The position numbers were made by a program, and so were the translations under genes. This document shows, in pieces, positions 43,221 to 51,888 of a DNA stretch of 64,000 nt. The notes under the pieces are model-generated. The model saw nothing but the letters and a program-made list of their open reading frames with translations. It did no database searches and was not told the DNA's origin. Numbering within the stretch: the stretch's first letter is position 1; the number at the start of each line of letters is the position of its first letter. The stretch is from JBDIVL01 sp039794405 (GTDB taxonomy: Bacteria; Planctomycetota; Brocadiia; Brocadiales; Brocadiaceae): positions 6,012 to 70,011 of the forward strand of contig JBDIVL010000023.1 in assembly GCA_039794405.1 (NCBI GenBank). Reading direction: 5' to 3'.

Positions 43221-45059
43221 ATGGGAAAATACGTTAAGCATTTTTATCTTTGGATTACAATCATAATATTCTTTGGGTACATTGAAACGGTCTTCGCTCA
43301 GGATATCAGTTTAACAGCAACCGTTGACCGGAATGTCTTGACCTTAAATGATCGTTTACAATTAACCCTTACCATTCACGGCACTCAGGATACCGCACCA
43401 CCTTCATTTCCCAGTATCGAGGGATTCACCTTACTGTACGGTCCAAAAATTTCAGTACAAACGAAAATCATCAATGGCAGCGTTTCTACAAGCAAAGGAT
43501 ACACGTATGTACTGCAACCTGCAGCAAAAGGCAAGCTTACCATTGGCCCCTCTGTAGTGGAATACAAAGGAAATACATATACTTCTCCGCCAGTAAGCGT
43601 TGAAGTGACAGATGCAAAACCATCACCGGAAACACCATCTCCAAACTTCGAAAAGGCAATCTTTGTTGAACTGTCTACTGATAAAAATACGGCATATTTA
43701 TATGAACAAACTGTACTATCTTTTAAACTGTATTTCCAAAAAGGATTGCCAATTAGTGATATTAATTATACAGCACCTCTAACAAAAAACTTCATGGAAG
43801 AAAAACTTGGAGACCAAAGACAGTATGAGGAGATCCGGGATGGTATCATATATAATGTTTTAGAATTACGTACAGCCCTTTTTCCCATGGTTTCCGGGGA
43901 ACTTACCATAACACAAGCAAAATTACATTGTAATTTAGTCATCAGACAGCGCAGGGAGCAAAGAGATTCTGATGGGTTTTTTGGAGATTCTTTTTTCGAT
44001 GATTTCTTTGGAAGGGAGCAAAAGAGATACCCTATAGAAAGAACAACGGAACCAATCACTATAAAAGTGAAACCATTACCAGAACAAGGGAAACCGAAAG
44101 ACTTCCATGGTGCTGTGGGTACTTATGACATGGAAGCCTCTATAAAAGTACAGAAGGTAAAAGTAGGTGATCCAATTACATTTTCCATTTCCGTATATGG
44201 TGAGGGAAATATTCAGACAATTAACGAACCGACTCTGGTACTGAATAATGAAGACGATTTTAAACTGTACCCTGCTGAATCTGTCACACAAATCACTCAC
44301 CGGGAGGAATTAATCCGCGGGCGAAAGGTATTTAGCAAGGTAATTGAGCCTCAAAATACAGACCTGCAATACACACCCGCAGTTGTTTTCAGCTTTTTTG
44401 ACCCTCGTATCGGACAATACAGGACGATTACGAAAGAACCAACACCCATCACTGTTGAAGCGGGACACCAGGAAGTCCCTATTCAATTAACACTTTCACA
44501 AAATGGCCTTCAATCGGCAAAGCAGCAAGCACACATATTAACACAAGATATCCTGCCACTTATGACGAATATTTCCCCGCTGCGAAACCAGGGAAAGGGT
44601 ATCTATAAAAGCCCGTTTATCATTGCATGTTTAGCTATCCCTGCAATTATTGTCATAACTTCTTTCTTTATCACACAGCATAAAGAAAGACTACAAACAG
44701 ACATTGGGTATGCCAGAAACAGAAGGGCGCACACGGTAGCAAAAAGGAGGCTGGCTACAGCACAATCAGTACTTTCCCGGAATACCCCGGCGGAGTTCTA
44801 TTCATCTCTTTCTAAAGCCATGGCTGATTATTTAGCAGATAAATTTAACATTTCTACCGCAAGTGCTTCCAGCGATAACATAGGTACTTTATTAAAACAA
44901 CGAGGGGTTGATGAACTTCTGGTAGAGGAGGTTTCCAGCTATTTAACGGATCTGGATTATCGGCGTTTCTCGAAAGACGGAGGAATGCGGGAAGAAATGG
45001 ACCGGTCTTTAAAATCTGCAGAACAACTGATCACAAAACTGGAGAAACAATTATCATGA
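43221..45059 (+). CDS. batD: BatD-like oxygen-tolerance protein
   Basis: 612 residues with signal peptide (HFYLWITIIIFFGYIETVFAQ). It starts DISLTATVDRNVLTLNDRLQLTLTIHG, the BatD hallmark of repeated beta-sandwich domains, and continues with SFPSIEGFTLLYGPKISVQT and GPSVVEYKGNTYTSPPVSVEV. A C-terminal membrane helix (about 470-490: IIACLAIPAIIVITSFFI) leads to a cytosolic helical domain. The stop overlaps the BatE start by four bases (ATGA). About 290 bases with dispersed repeat separate it from batC. Confidence 0.9.
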   Translation: MGKYVKHFYLWITIIIFFGYIETVFAQDISLTATVDRNVLTLNDRLQLTLTIHGTQDTAPPSFPSIEGFTLLYGPKISVQTKIINGSVSTSKGYTYVLQPAAKGKLTIGPSVVEYKGNTYTSPPVSVEVTDAKPSPETPSPNFEKAIFVELSTDKNTAYLYEQTVLSFKLYFQKGLPISDINYTAPLTKNFMEEKLGDQRQYEEIRDGIIYNVLELRTALFPMVSGELTITQAKLHCNLVIRQRREQRDSDGFFGDSFFDDFFGREQKRYPIERTTEPITIKVKPLPEQGKPKDFHGAVGTYDMEASIKVQKVKVGDPITFSISVYGEGNIQTINEPTLVLNNEDDFKLYPAESVTQITHREELIRGRKVFSKVIEPQNTDLQYTPAVVFSFFDPRIGQYRTITKEPTPITVEAGHQEVPIQLTLSQNGLQSAKQQAHILTQDILPLMTNISPLRNQGKGIYKSPFIIACLAIPAIIVITSFFITQHKERLQTDIGYARNRRAHTVAKRRLATAQSVLSRNTPAEFYSSLSKAMADYLADKFNISTASASSDNIGTLLKQRGVDELLVEEVSSYLTDLDYRRFSKDGGMREEMDRSLKSAEQLITKLEKQLS

Positions 45060-45985
45060 GTGTATTCCTAAGGCTTATTTTTTTCTGTATAGTCCCCTTT
45101 TCGTACTGTGGATTGTGGATTGCAGATTGCGGAGCACTGGAATCAGAAACCCAAAACCTGACATCTGAGATCAAAAATCCGAAATCCGAAATATCCAGGG
45201 ATGCGGTCATAAGGTTATTCACCGATGCAAATGAGAAATACCTGCAAGCTGCAAAGCTTATTGCTGCGAAAGATAGCCGGGGGGCAGGTCAAAAATTAGA
45301 TGAGGCAGCACTCCAATATGAGACCATATTAGCAAATGGATTTCAGAACGGACAAATATATTACAATCTGGGAAATACCTATTATCGCCTCGGGAAATTA
45401 GGAAAGGCGATAGTAAATTACCGGAGGGCCCGGCAGTTTATACCAAGAAATGCAGATTTAGACGCCAACTTGAAACTGGTAAAAAGTTCTACAGAAGACA
45501 AGGAATTATCAAACGAAACCCCGATAGTAATCCGAAGGATATTTTTCTGGTTTTTTTTATTCAATCAAAATGAACTGACTATGGGAGCTGTATTCCTTTA
45601 TGGCATTTTAATGATACTACTTTTCTTTTTAATCGTTTTGAAATACCCGTGGCTGAAAAAAATCATCATCGGCTTTTCTGCGGGTTTATTTATTGTTGTA
45701 GTATCCCTGGGTATTAAAATCTATGTTGAACAGGGCAAAGACCATGGGGTGGTAATTGCCACAAAATGTCACGTGCGATATGGACCTGGTGAAGAATATG
45801 AACTGAAATTCGAAATACACGACGGTGCTGAATGTGTAATTGAAGATGAAAAAAATGGTTGGTATAAGGTGTATGTACATGTAGGTGTTAAGCAGGGTAT
45901 TGAGCCAAAAACAGGCACCGAAGAAAAAGCAAGCAAGGAGGTAAGGGGAGGATGGTTGTTGAAAAAGGATGTGGAAGCTATTTAA
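45056..45985 (+). CDS. batE: BatE-like TPR and SH3-like protein
   Basis: 309 residues. TPR-like helices from about 55 to 135 (AAKLIAAKDSRGAGQKLDEAALQYETIL, YYNLGNTYYRLGKLGKAIVNYRRARQF), two membrane helices near 160-220, and a C-terminal bacterial SH3-like domain (VVIATKCHVRYGPGEEYELKFEIHDGAECVIEDEKNGWYKVYV). The N-terminal signal region (residues 18-47, CGLWIADCGALESETQ onward) is encoded by tandem heptads of the GTGGATT / AATCCGA kind also seen between genes, so part of this N-terminus derives from repeat DNA. Confidence 0.85.
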   Translation: MSVFLRLIFFCIVPFSYCGLWIADCGALESETQNLTSEIKNPKSEISRDAVIRLFTDANEKYLQAAKLIAAKDSRGAGQKLDEAALQYETILANGFQNGQIYYNLGNTYYRLGKLGKAIVNYRRARQFIPRNADLDANLKLVKSSTEDKELSNETPIVIRRIFFWFFLFNQNELTMGAVFLYGILMILLFFLIVLKYPWLKKIIIGFSAGLFIVVVSLGIKIYVEQGKDHGVVIATKCHVRYGPGEEYELKFEIHDGAECVIEDEKNGWYKVYVHVGVKQGIEPKTGTEEKASKEVRGGWLLKKDVEAI

Positions 45986-45997
45986 ATTCCCCACAAA

Positions 45998-46065
45998 AAC
46001 ATTCGTAACAGTTCACCCCCTCGGTGGAGACAGTCAGGTGGTGGTGTTGAACTGTTACGAATGTT
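45998..46065. mobile_element. MITE-like inverted repeat with AACATTCGTAACAG ends
   Basis: A perfect 18-base inverted repeat (45998-46015 against 46048-46065) with a 32-base loop. Its GTAACAGTTCA core is shared with the element at 16624-16805. It lies 13 bases after the batE stop, so it may also serve as the terminator of the Bat operon. Confidence 0.7.
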
Positions 46066-46184
46066 CTGATATCTTGAACAAAAATAAGTACAAAGAGAAA
46101 TTTGGAAATTGATAAAATGCAAAATTGATTATTCATTTTATCATTACCATTTTATACCAGGCTTATTCGAGTTAGGAGGATACT

Positions 46185-46328
46185 GTGGGCGGGATATATG
46201 GAAAGTTATTAATCGCAGCATTTATTGTGTTTGATATCGTTATCTTCGGTTTTATTATCATGTGTATGGTATTTGGCAAGCGGAATGCCGAAATGTCATC
46301 CGAAGAGGGAAACTCAAAGTTTCAGTAG
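46185..46328 (+). CDS. 47-residue membrane micro-protein
   Basis: A GTG start five bases after a strong AGGAGG (46174-46179). One membrane helix (about 8-30: LLIAAFIVFDIVIFGFIIMCMVF) is followed by the basic KRN and an acidic tail (AEMSSEEGNSKFQ). The charge pattern puts the C-terminus inside. The size and helix resemble accessory subunits of membrane oxidoreductases, but no such partner is adjacent. Not a known family to me. Confidence 0.6.
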   Translation: MGGIYGKLLIAAFIVFDIVIFGFIIMCMVFGKRNAEMSSEEGNSKFQ

Positions 46329-46352
46329 TTTAAGCAGATTGGATTAAATGAA

Positions 46353-46502
46353 ATGAAACCCAACAATAATGAGCAAGTCATCTATCGGAACAAATGCACA
46401 AATCCTGAATGGTATGTACAACACCACACAAGATACTGGATAGTCATGCATCGTAAACCATCTGTCAGGCAGTTAATCCGAAATCCAAAATTTGCAATCT
46501 AA
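46353..46502 (+). CDS. Possible 49-residue micro-protein
   Basis: ATG at 46353, 24 bases after the membrane micro-protein's stop. Sequence features: CTNPEWYVQHHTRYWIVMHRK, rich in aromatic and basic residues. The last ten residues (LIRNPKFAI) come from heptad microsatellite DNA (AATCCGAAATCCAAAATT). No good ribosome-binding site. Weak call. Confidence 0.25.
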   Translation: MKPNNNEQVIYRNKCTNPEWYVQHHTRYWIVMHRKPSVRQLIRNPKFAI

Positions 46503-46953
46503 AATATCTGGTATTACATCTTTTTTACAGCTATTTCCAACTTCTCACTCCTACCATCTACCCTGAATATTCAAATTCCATGGACACCCTGCTTACCTAT
46601 CGACTTTTTTCTTTAAATAGTCAGGATTCTGTATTTTTAAATTCATTTTCTCTATGAAGGTTGTGTTCAGCCGGGCCTCATACAGACTGTATCATGTCAC
46701 CTTGCATATGACACATCTTTGTGACACGGCACATTTATTATATCTTATTTGAATAACGAACTTTATATATTCCCCATCCATTAACATATTATCTTTAATT
46801 AACTTACGTAGCAGAAATATAATTACGTTGTTTTTCCCATATATGGCACATTTTTTGGATGATTTCTCATAAAATGAAAATTCCTATACGATCAAATAAT
46901 AATAACGCCACTTAATTACCGTAATAAATTCCACTTAGGAAAGGAGAAAAATA
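46503..46953. other. Gene-free upstream region of the class II cytochrome
   Basis: No gene is seen. It includes the motif AATGAAAATTCCTATACG at about 46873, also found at 12485 and 48667 in repeat-rich gaps. AGGAAAGGAG lies just upstream of the cytochrome start at 46954. Confidence 0.5.
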
Positions 46954-47499
46954 ATGAAGAATCGCTTTATGCTAATTTACCTGTTTGTTGTAACTACAGG
47001 CGCTGTATCTTATCTCTCTCTATGGAATATTGGTACAACTCTGAGTAATGACATTGAATCCTATCATAAAGAAAAACCTACACCTACTCGTGCACTCATG
47101 CGGGCAATTAGCTCCCATATGTCTAATATATTCAATGCCATAATGATGGGAGATCATAATGCCGTAGCTAAAGAATCCCATGCATTAGCAGAAAATAGTA
47201 AAAATATTATGAAGAATTTCTTTCCAGAGAATGGAAAAGTTGGAGAATGGTTCAAAGACACAGGCAAAAATCCAAACGACCAGGAGGCTGTAAATGCAGT
47301 AAAAAAAGACTTTGAAAACTATTCAAAAAGTATCATTGATGCCGCAATAAATATTGCTGAAAATACCAAAAAAGAAAATATCGTGGAAACGTATAAGAGT
47401 TTTGATGCAATGCTAAAAAATGCGTGTTTTGCTTGCCATGAAACTGCCCGTCAAAAATGGCCAGAATGGCCGGAATGGATGCAGATAACGGGAGGCTAA
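46954..47499 (+). CDS. Exported class II c-type cytochrome
   Basis: 181 residues. N-terminal anchor or signal helix (RFMLIYLFVVTTGAVSYLSLW), then an all-helical body (about 45-150) and a single heme motif Cys158-x-x-Cys161-His162 (CFACH) close to the C-terminus, which is the class II arrangement of cytochrome c' and c556. It may bind gases or carry electrons. AGGAAAGGAG lies upstream. It probably stands alone; the next gene is 216 bases away. Confidence 0.85.
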   Translation: MKNRFMLIYLFVVTTGAVSYLSLWNIGTTLSNDIESYHKEKPTPTRALMRAISSHMSNIFNAIMMGDHNAVAKESHALAENSKNIMKNFFPENGKVGEWFKDTGKNPNDQEAVNAVKKDFENYSKSIIDAAINIAENTKKENIVETYKSFDAMLKNACFACHETARQKWPEWPEWMQITGG

Positions 47500-47714
47500 T
47501 TTATCTAAGAATAGAACCTATAATTGGTAGGCAGTGCTTACCATACCTGGCTTTTCACGAAATTTTTGCTAAAAATATCAAAATTATTTTTGAAAGACAC
47601 GAAAAAACAAAGCAACAATATGTTATTTTTGAATTGACAAAAAGGACAATACGGTACATTTATAAGCATATCGTTCATTGAAATACAGAAATCTTTAAAA
47701 AGGAGAAAAATGTC

Positions 47715-48353
47715 ATGAAAAAGTTTTTGGGGAAAACTTTTTTGGGAATTTTGGCTGGTATTTTTTCCATTCCAGTCGTTTCGACAATGCTTATCAACAC
47801 TGCACTTGCTTCATCTTTAGATCTTTTGGGGGTTGGCTGGAATAAATCAGAAGTCACTGTCTTAATAAAGGCTGGAAAGGGTGTAACACAAAGCAGTATA
47901 ACTGACGTTGAAACGGCTATCAATGATTGGGATACCGCACTCTCAACAGTAACAGGCGCACCTTCACTGCAAGTGGTTCACGGCGTAAGAAAGGCCGACA
48001 TTACTATTCAAATGAAGGTTGGCGGTGGATCGGTACTGGGGCAGGCATTGCCAAAGACCAAGAGCCCATTCAGTTGTGAATTGCAGAATGTATCTGTCCA
48101 TCTCAGTGGTAAGGCTTTTGGTGAAAATTTCAGTAACGCCGGGACTAGAAACGTTACCCGTCATGAACTGGGACATGCACTTGGGTTAGGGCATAGCGAT
48201 GACCCAAATGATCTGATGTATCCATCGGCCGAGTCCTCTGATATTTTTGGTGACAATGATCAGGAAATCTCAACCTGCGATATAAGCGGTATAGACGATG
48301 TTTATCCCCTTCCTCAATTTTGCGATATCCCGAATTCAACAAACTGTCCATAA
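47715..48353 (+). CDS. Secreted matrixin-type zinc metalloprotease
   Basis: 212 residues with signal peptide (1-32, ending TALAS). The zinc motif is intact: His150-Glu151-x-x-His154 and His160 in HELGHALGLGH, followed by the Met-turn at Met168 in DDPNDLMYP. Substrate side: IQMKVGGGSVLGQALPK. It is of minimal matrixin size with no hemopexin domain. A short C-terminal region with three Cys follows. Bacterial members may degrade host or neighbour proteins or process the envelope. AAAAAGGAG lies nine bases upstream of the ATG. Confidence 0.9.
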   Translation: MKKFLGKTFLGILAGIFSIPVVSTMLINTALASSLDLLGVGWNKSEVTVLIKAGKGVTQSSITDVETAINDWDTALSTVTGAPSLQVVHGVRKADITIQMKVGGGSVLGQALPKTKSPFSCELQNVSVHLSGKAFGENFSNAGTRNVTRHELGHALGLGHSDDPNDLMYPSAESSDIFGDNDQEISTCDISGIDDVYPLPQFCDIPNSTNCP

Positions 48354-48788
48354 GGCTTTTCAGATAAATAGAAGAATATAATCAGGTTATATATATACCC
48401 TTAAATGAAACTTTCGGAAGCTTTTAGCCACAGAGCACATAGAAAATACAAAAAGATTCTTTGTAGCCTCTGTGGCTAATCTGAATTTCCTAACCCAAAT
48501 ATTGAGCATCAACCTATACATTTTTGATCGGTACCAGACGTAAAGACGTAAGAAACATGCAAAACATTTCAGTTCAACCGAAGACAATTGAACCAACCCT
48601 AACATAAAGGTATAATCACCCTTCTTTCCTCTCCTTTGCAGGAAGGGGATGAAGGGAAGGTTTTCCGCTTACAGAAAATGAAAATTTCTCTACAACCAAG
48701 ATAAACATAGAAGAACAGGTTTATCCATACCACCAGAAAGACCTGCTTAGGAAAATATTTCTTCTTTTTCAAGTATCGCCGGTGCTTT
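48354..48788. other. Gene-free region with dispersed repeats
   Basis: It holds copy 3 of the dispersed repeat (48498-48602) and the motif CAGAAAATGAAAATTTC at 48670. The segment 48417-48480 contains AGCCACAGAG and CCTCTGTGGCT as an inverted repeat. No gene is supported. Confidence 0.6.
48498..48602. repeat. Dispersed repeat family, copy 3
   Basis: It matches copy 1 block by block: ACATTTTTGATCGGTACCAG, GAAACATGC, AAAACATTTCAGTTCAA, then GACAATTGAACCAA. The left palindrome is degenerate. Confidence 0.65.
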
Positions 48789-49805
48789 CTATTTTAAATT
48801 TTGATTTTTATTATTCTGGTCTTTGTGCAAGTGACAATACTCTTCACAACTCGTAATTGTATTTCTACACCTTTTCCCGGCCTTAGTGATCCCCTTACAC
48901 CGGACTGCCACTGCACTAATCTTTGGTTTCACAGAAATAGTTGATCTGCCAAATTTCCATTTCTTTAAATCCAATGTCGATTCAATAAGCTCTTCTTGTT
49001 CATCAGGTAAAAGATAAAAGAAATCAATCCCTGTTAATTTTTCAACATTATCGATCGATAGTGCAAACTTCTGAAGCGATTCATTTGTACCTTTATTTGG
49101 AATAACAAAGCCGATCCCCTTAATATCAGGTTCTCTATAGTCCAGAACTACCTTATAATAATACTTTGGCACAGAAACTTTATTCCTACCAATTGGCGGT
49201 AACCCTTTTTTTAAAATAGGTCCGGCAACAATATAAACCGATTGATTATCTTTTGCCCATAGCCTCACCAATTCTTCCAAATCTTTCCAAATCCCTCTAT
49301 TAAAACCCGGATCCTGCGGGCTAATGTTACTATAAAAAAAGGATTCACGCATTGCTGTTTCTGACCATGCCATATCACCCGCGGGTGCCAAATGGCCTCT
49401 ATCATAACCAGAACCGTGGTAATCTTTATCGTCTGCGGTTCCTTCCAGAATCCTTCGGTCTGAAATAAAACTACTATATCTTTCATAGACTGCATAAGTT
49501 TCTTCTCTTGTTAATTCGTATGCGACCCAGTTCGCCTGTTCGTGCTCTTCATTATAAGAAAGGGTAAATGCAGAATACCTTATTACGACATCTCTTCGGC
49601 TGCATCTTGGGATTTCTAAATTGTAAATTACTTGAGGTTTTAGATTATAAAAAGGATCATTATGGTTTCCACCTCTGCAAAGGAGTACATCGTTTCTACT
49701 ATGAGTAATTATCTCTGCCTCTATAGTAAATCCATTAACCATTGATAAAAGCAGGATAACAAACAGGGTAATTGTTTTCATCGCTTTTGTGAGACAAGGT
49801 TTCAT
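48789..49805 (-). CDS. Exported DNA/RNA non-specific endonuclease (NUC1 type)
   Basis: 338 residues. Signal peptide near 1-30. The catalytic Asp135-Arg136-Gly137-His138 motif (YDRGHLAPAGDM) and the metal-binding YSNISPQDPGFNRGIWKDLE identify a beta-beta-alpha-metal nuclease of the NUC1 family. A short C-terminal extension (about 300-335) has Cys and His spacing CKGITKAGKRCRN, then CEEYCHLH, like a small zinc-binding module. It is likely an exported nuclease that digests DNA or RNA outside the cell or in the paryphoplasm. Confidence 0.9.
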   Translation of the reverse strand: MKPCLTKAMKTITLFVILLLSMVNGFTIEAEIITHSRNDVLLCRGGNHNDPFYNLKPQVIYNLEIPRCSRRDVVIRYSAFTLSYNEEHEQANWVAYELTREETYAVYERYSSFISDRRILEGTADDKDYHGSGYDRGHLAPAGDMAWSETAMRESFFYSNISPQDPGFNRGIWKDLEELVRLWAKDNQSVYIVAGPILKKGLPPIGRNKVSVPKYYYKVVLDYREPDIKGIGFVIPNKGTNESLQKFALSIDNVEKLTGIDFFYLLPDEQEELIESTLDLKKWKFGRSTISVKPKISAVAVRCKGITKAGKRCRNTITSCEEYCHLHKDQNNKNQNLK

Positions 49806-50279
49806 AATCCATCCTAAAATAAAGGTATGGTTTTAAAAAATGACACCAATTTTTGTATTAGGCAATTCGTTATTTGATTTTTTATAGGAAACAGATTTTT
49901 ATGCGTGATTATTTAAAATGAGGCAGAGGAATTCCTTTTGTTCCTTTTCTGCAAAGCTGATATTTGCTCACATTTTGAAGATAATATTCGTGTGCTTTTA
50001 TCTTGTCGGTTTAATTGAGTACACAGGAACAGACAGACTGCTTTGAAAGACGGGGAAAATTTTACTGTTGGAGGGCCTTAAAAATTGTCTGAATCCTACA
50101 ATAGGTAAGGTAAATTAAAAGTCTATCCGAAAACAAAAATTACCATTCCGGATGAAGCAAAGCAGAATGAGGAATCTTTTTTCTGTGCATAAAGAGATTC
50201 CCCGCTCCTTCGTCACTTGAAACGATACCTTAGGTTTTTCGGATTAAGAGAATTATAATAACTCAAATTTCTCTATCTC
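49806..50279. other. Gene-free region with dispersed repeat
   Basis: 474 bases. 50131-50250 is a diverged copy of the element at 33107-33260 (ATTCCGGATGAAGCAAAGC, then GATTCCCCGCTCCTTCG, then GTTTTTCGGAT). No gene is seen. Confidence 0.55.
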
Positions 50280-50690
50280 TTATCGTATGTTGCAGGAGTT
50301 TAGGAGTTTTCTCAACTTTTCAGGTACAGAGGTAGGTTTGCGGCTGGCATTGAGACATGCGAGTTTTGCAAAACCTTCAGCGATAAGGTTATTATCACCT
50401 TCACGAACAATTTTATAGCTGAATTTCACGGTTGCGTGTTTTAGTTCTGAAACCCACGATTGAATAATCAGGACATCATCATAATGAGCAGGTGAACGAT
50501 ATCGGCAATAGGTTTCAGTAACCGGAAAGTAAATCTGTTCTTTTTCCAATTCTGCGTATGGTAATCCAAGATTTCTCAAAAATTCTGTCCGACCCATCTC
50601 GAAGTAAACAAAAAAATTGGCATAGTAAACAATACCCATCTGGTCCGTTTCCTGGTAACGAATACGTGTTTTGATTTCATGAATATTCAT
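50280..50690 (-). CDS. Hotdog-fold acyl-CoA thioesterase (YbgC-like)
   Basis: 136 residues from the ATG at 50690; a longer frame exists, but its extra codons include the ribosome-binding site (AGGAGGTGAATA). Signature: RYQETDQMGIVYYANFFVYFEMGRTEFLRNLG, with the catalytic Asp in QETDQMG. The rest (YRSPAHYDDVLIIQSWVSELKHATVKFSYKIV) is typical 4HBT. It hydrolyses acyl-CoA esters. It lies after the terminator of the acs operon and is probably separate. Confidence 0.9.
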   Translation of the reverse strand: MNIHEIKTRIRYQETDQMGIVYYANFFVYFEMGRTEFLRNLGLPYAELEKEQIYFPVTETYCRYRSPAHYDDVLIIQSWVSELKHATVKFSYKIVREGDNNLIAEGFAKLACLNASRKPTSVPEKLRKLLNSCNIR

Positions 50691-50869
50691 TTGAAAATAT
50701 TCACCTCCTGAGTTCCTTTCAATCAAGGAAAATAAAAGGCAATGGCACCGTTAAAGGTACGAAGAGTATGGGGAAAAAACTCGATAAGAAGCCGGAAGTT
50801 AGAGGTCGGAAATCCAACTTCTAACCTCCATTTTCCAATACACCTGCAATCCCGGCACTCTCATAATAC

Positions 50870-50909
50870 GTAAAAAGAAAAAGGCACGATTTCTTAAAAC
50901 CGTGCCTTT
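50870..50909 (-). terminator. Terminator of the CODH/ACS operon
   Basis: Minus strand: AAAGGCACGG-TTTTAAGAAA-TCGTGCCTTT stem, followed by TTCTTTTTACG. About 70 bases after the acsE stop. Confidence 0.88.
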
Positions 50910-50979
50910 CTAAAGACAACAAGCCTACTGCAAAAACGTAAAATATGTAGAGAAAATACGAAATGTAAAAACAGATAGA

Positions 50980-51765
50980 TTACTTTCTGCATGCAGTGAG
51001 ATAAGAATCGCTGTAAACATGTTGATTCATAATAATCTCCGCTGTTAATGCAGCATCCATAAGATCCTTATCGAGAACATCCATCACGGCGGCATCTAAT
51101 CCATATGAAATACCCATTGTCATAAATATTCTCGCTAAGAGTTTTTTTTCCTTCGTACCCTGTGAAAAATTGCTCAGTCCCACGTTCCTGTGTGGAGGCG
51201 GATCAGAAATCATTTTAATCTGGTTGAAAATATCGAACATGAGTGCTGGCTGCTTTTGATCCACATTAATAGGAAAGAGTACAGGATCGATATAGATTTT
51301 CGATAACTCGAACTCATGCTCCAATGCCTTTTCTACAATTTTCATGGCAATCTCCATGCGGCGCTCGACATCTTGAGGAATACCGCATTTATCCATCGTA
51401 AGGCATATTAATGAGGCATTATAATCTTTAGCCAGAGACATATACCGGTCTAATTCTTCAGGATCACCCTTTGAGGAATTGATCAACACCTCATTCTTAA
51501 TCACCGATAAACCCGCCTTCACTACATCAAATTTCTGGCTGTCAATAGCAATGGGCGTCTTTACTGTATCTTGAATAACTTCAATCATCCATTTCATTGC
51601 CCCGGCAGGATCAGCCGCAGCAGTACCAACATTTACATCCAGAAAACTTGCTCCTGCCTCCGTTTGTTTTATTGCAAGTTCTTTAATAGCCTTCGGATCC
51701 TTATTCTTTATGGCCTCCCGTACGTCTTTAAACATACCGTTGATACGTTCAGCTATGGAAATCAT
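50980..51765 (-). CDS. acsE: Methyltetrahydrofolate:corrinoid/Fe-S protein methyltransferase
   Basis: 261 residues, normal AcsE length. It moves the methyl group of methyl-H4folate to the cobalt of the corrinoid/Fe-S protein. A pterin-binding TIM barrel: ISIAERINGMF at the start, KQTEAGASFLDVNVGTAAADP (pterin site), TPIAIDSQKFDVV, LINSSKGDPEEL, YIDPVLFPINVD and the C-terminal VGLSNFSQGTKEKKLL. It is last in the acs operon. Confidence 0.97.
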   Translation of the reverse strand: MISIAERINGMFKDVREAIKNKDPKAIKELAIKQTEAGASFLDVNVGTAAADPAGAMKWMIEVIQDTVKTPIAIDSQKFDVVKAGLSVIKNEVLINSSKGDPEELDRYMSLAKDYNASLICLTMDKCGIPQDVERRMEIAMKIVEKALEHEFELSKIYIDPVLFPINVDQKQPALMFDIFNQIKMISDPPPHRNVGLSNFSQGTKEKKLLARIFMTMGISYGLDAAVMDVLDKDLMDAALTAEIIMNQHVYSDSYLTACRK

Positions 51766-51888
51766 CGTATGTTTACCCTTTCTTTATTATAAGTTATGAT
51801 ATTTCAACTCACCACAAAGGCACAAAGAGCGCAAAGTACTAAAAAATTGCAGGGTCACATGCATCTTTGCGGTGAACTACACACTTTT

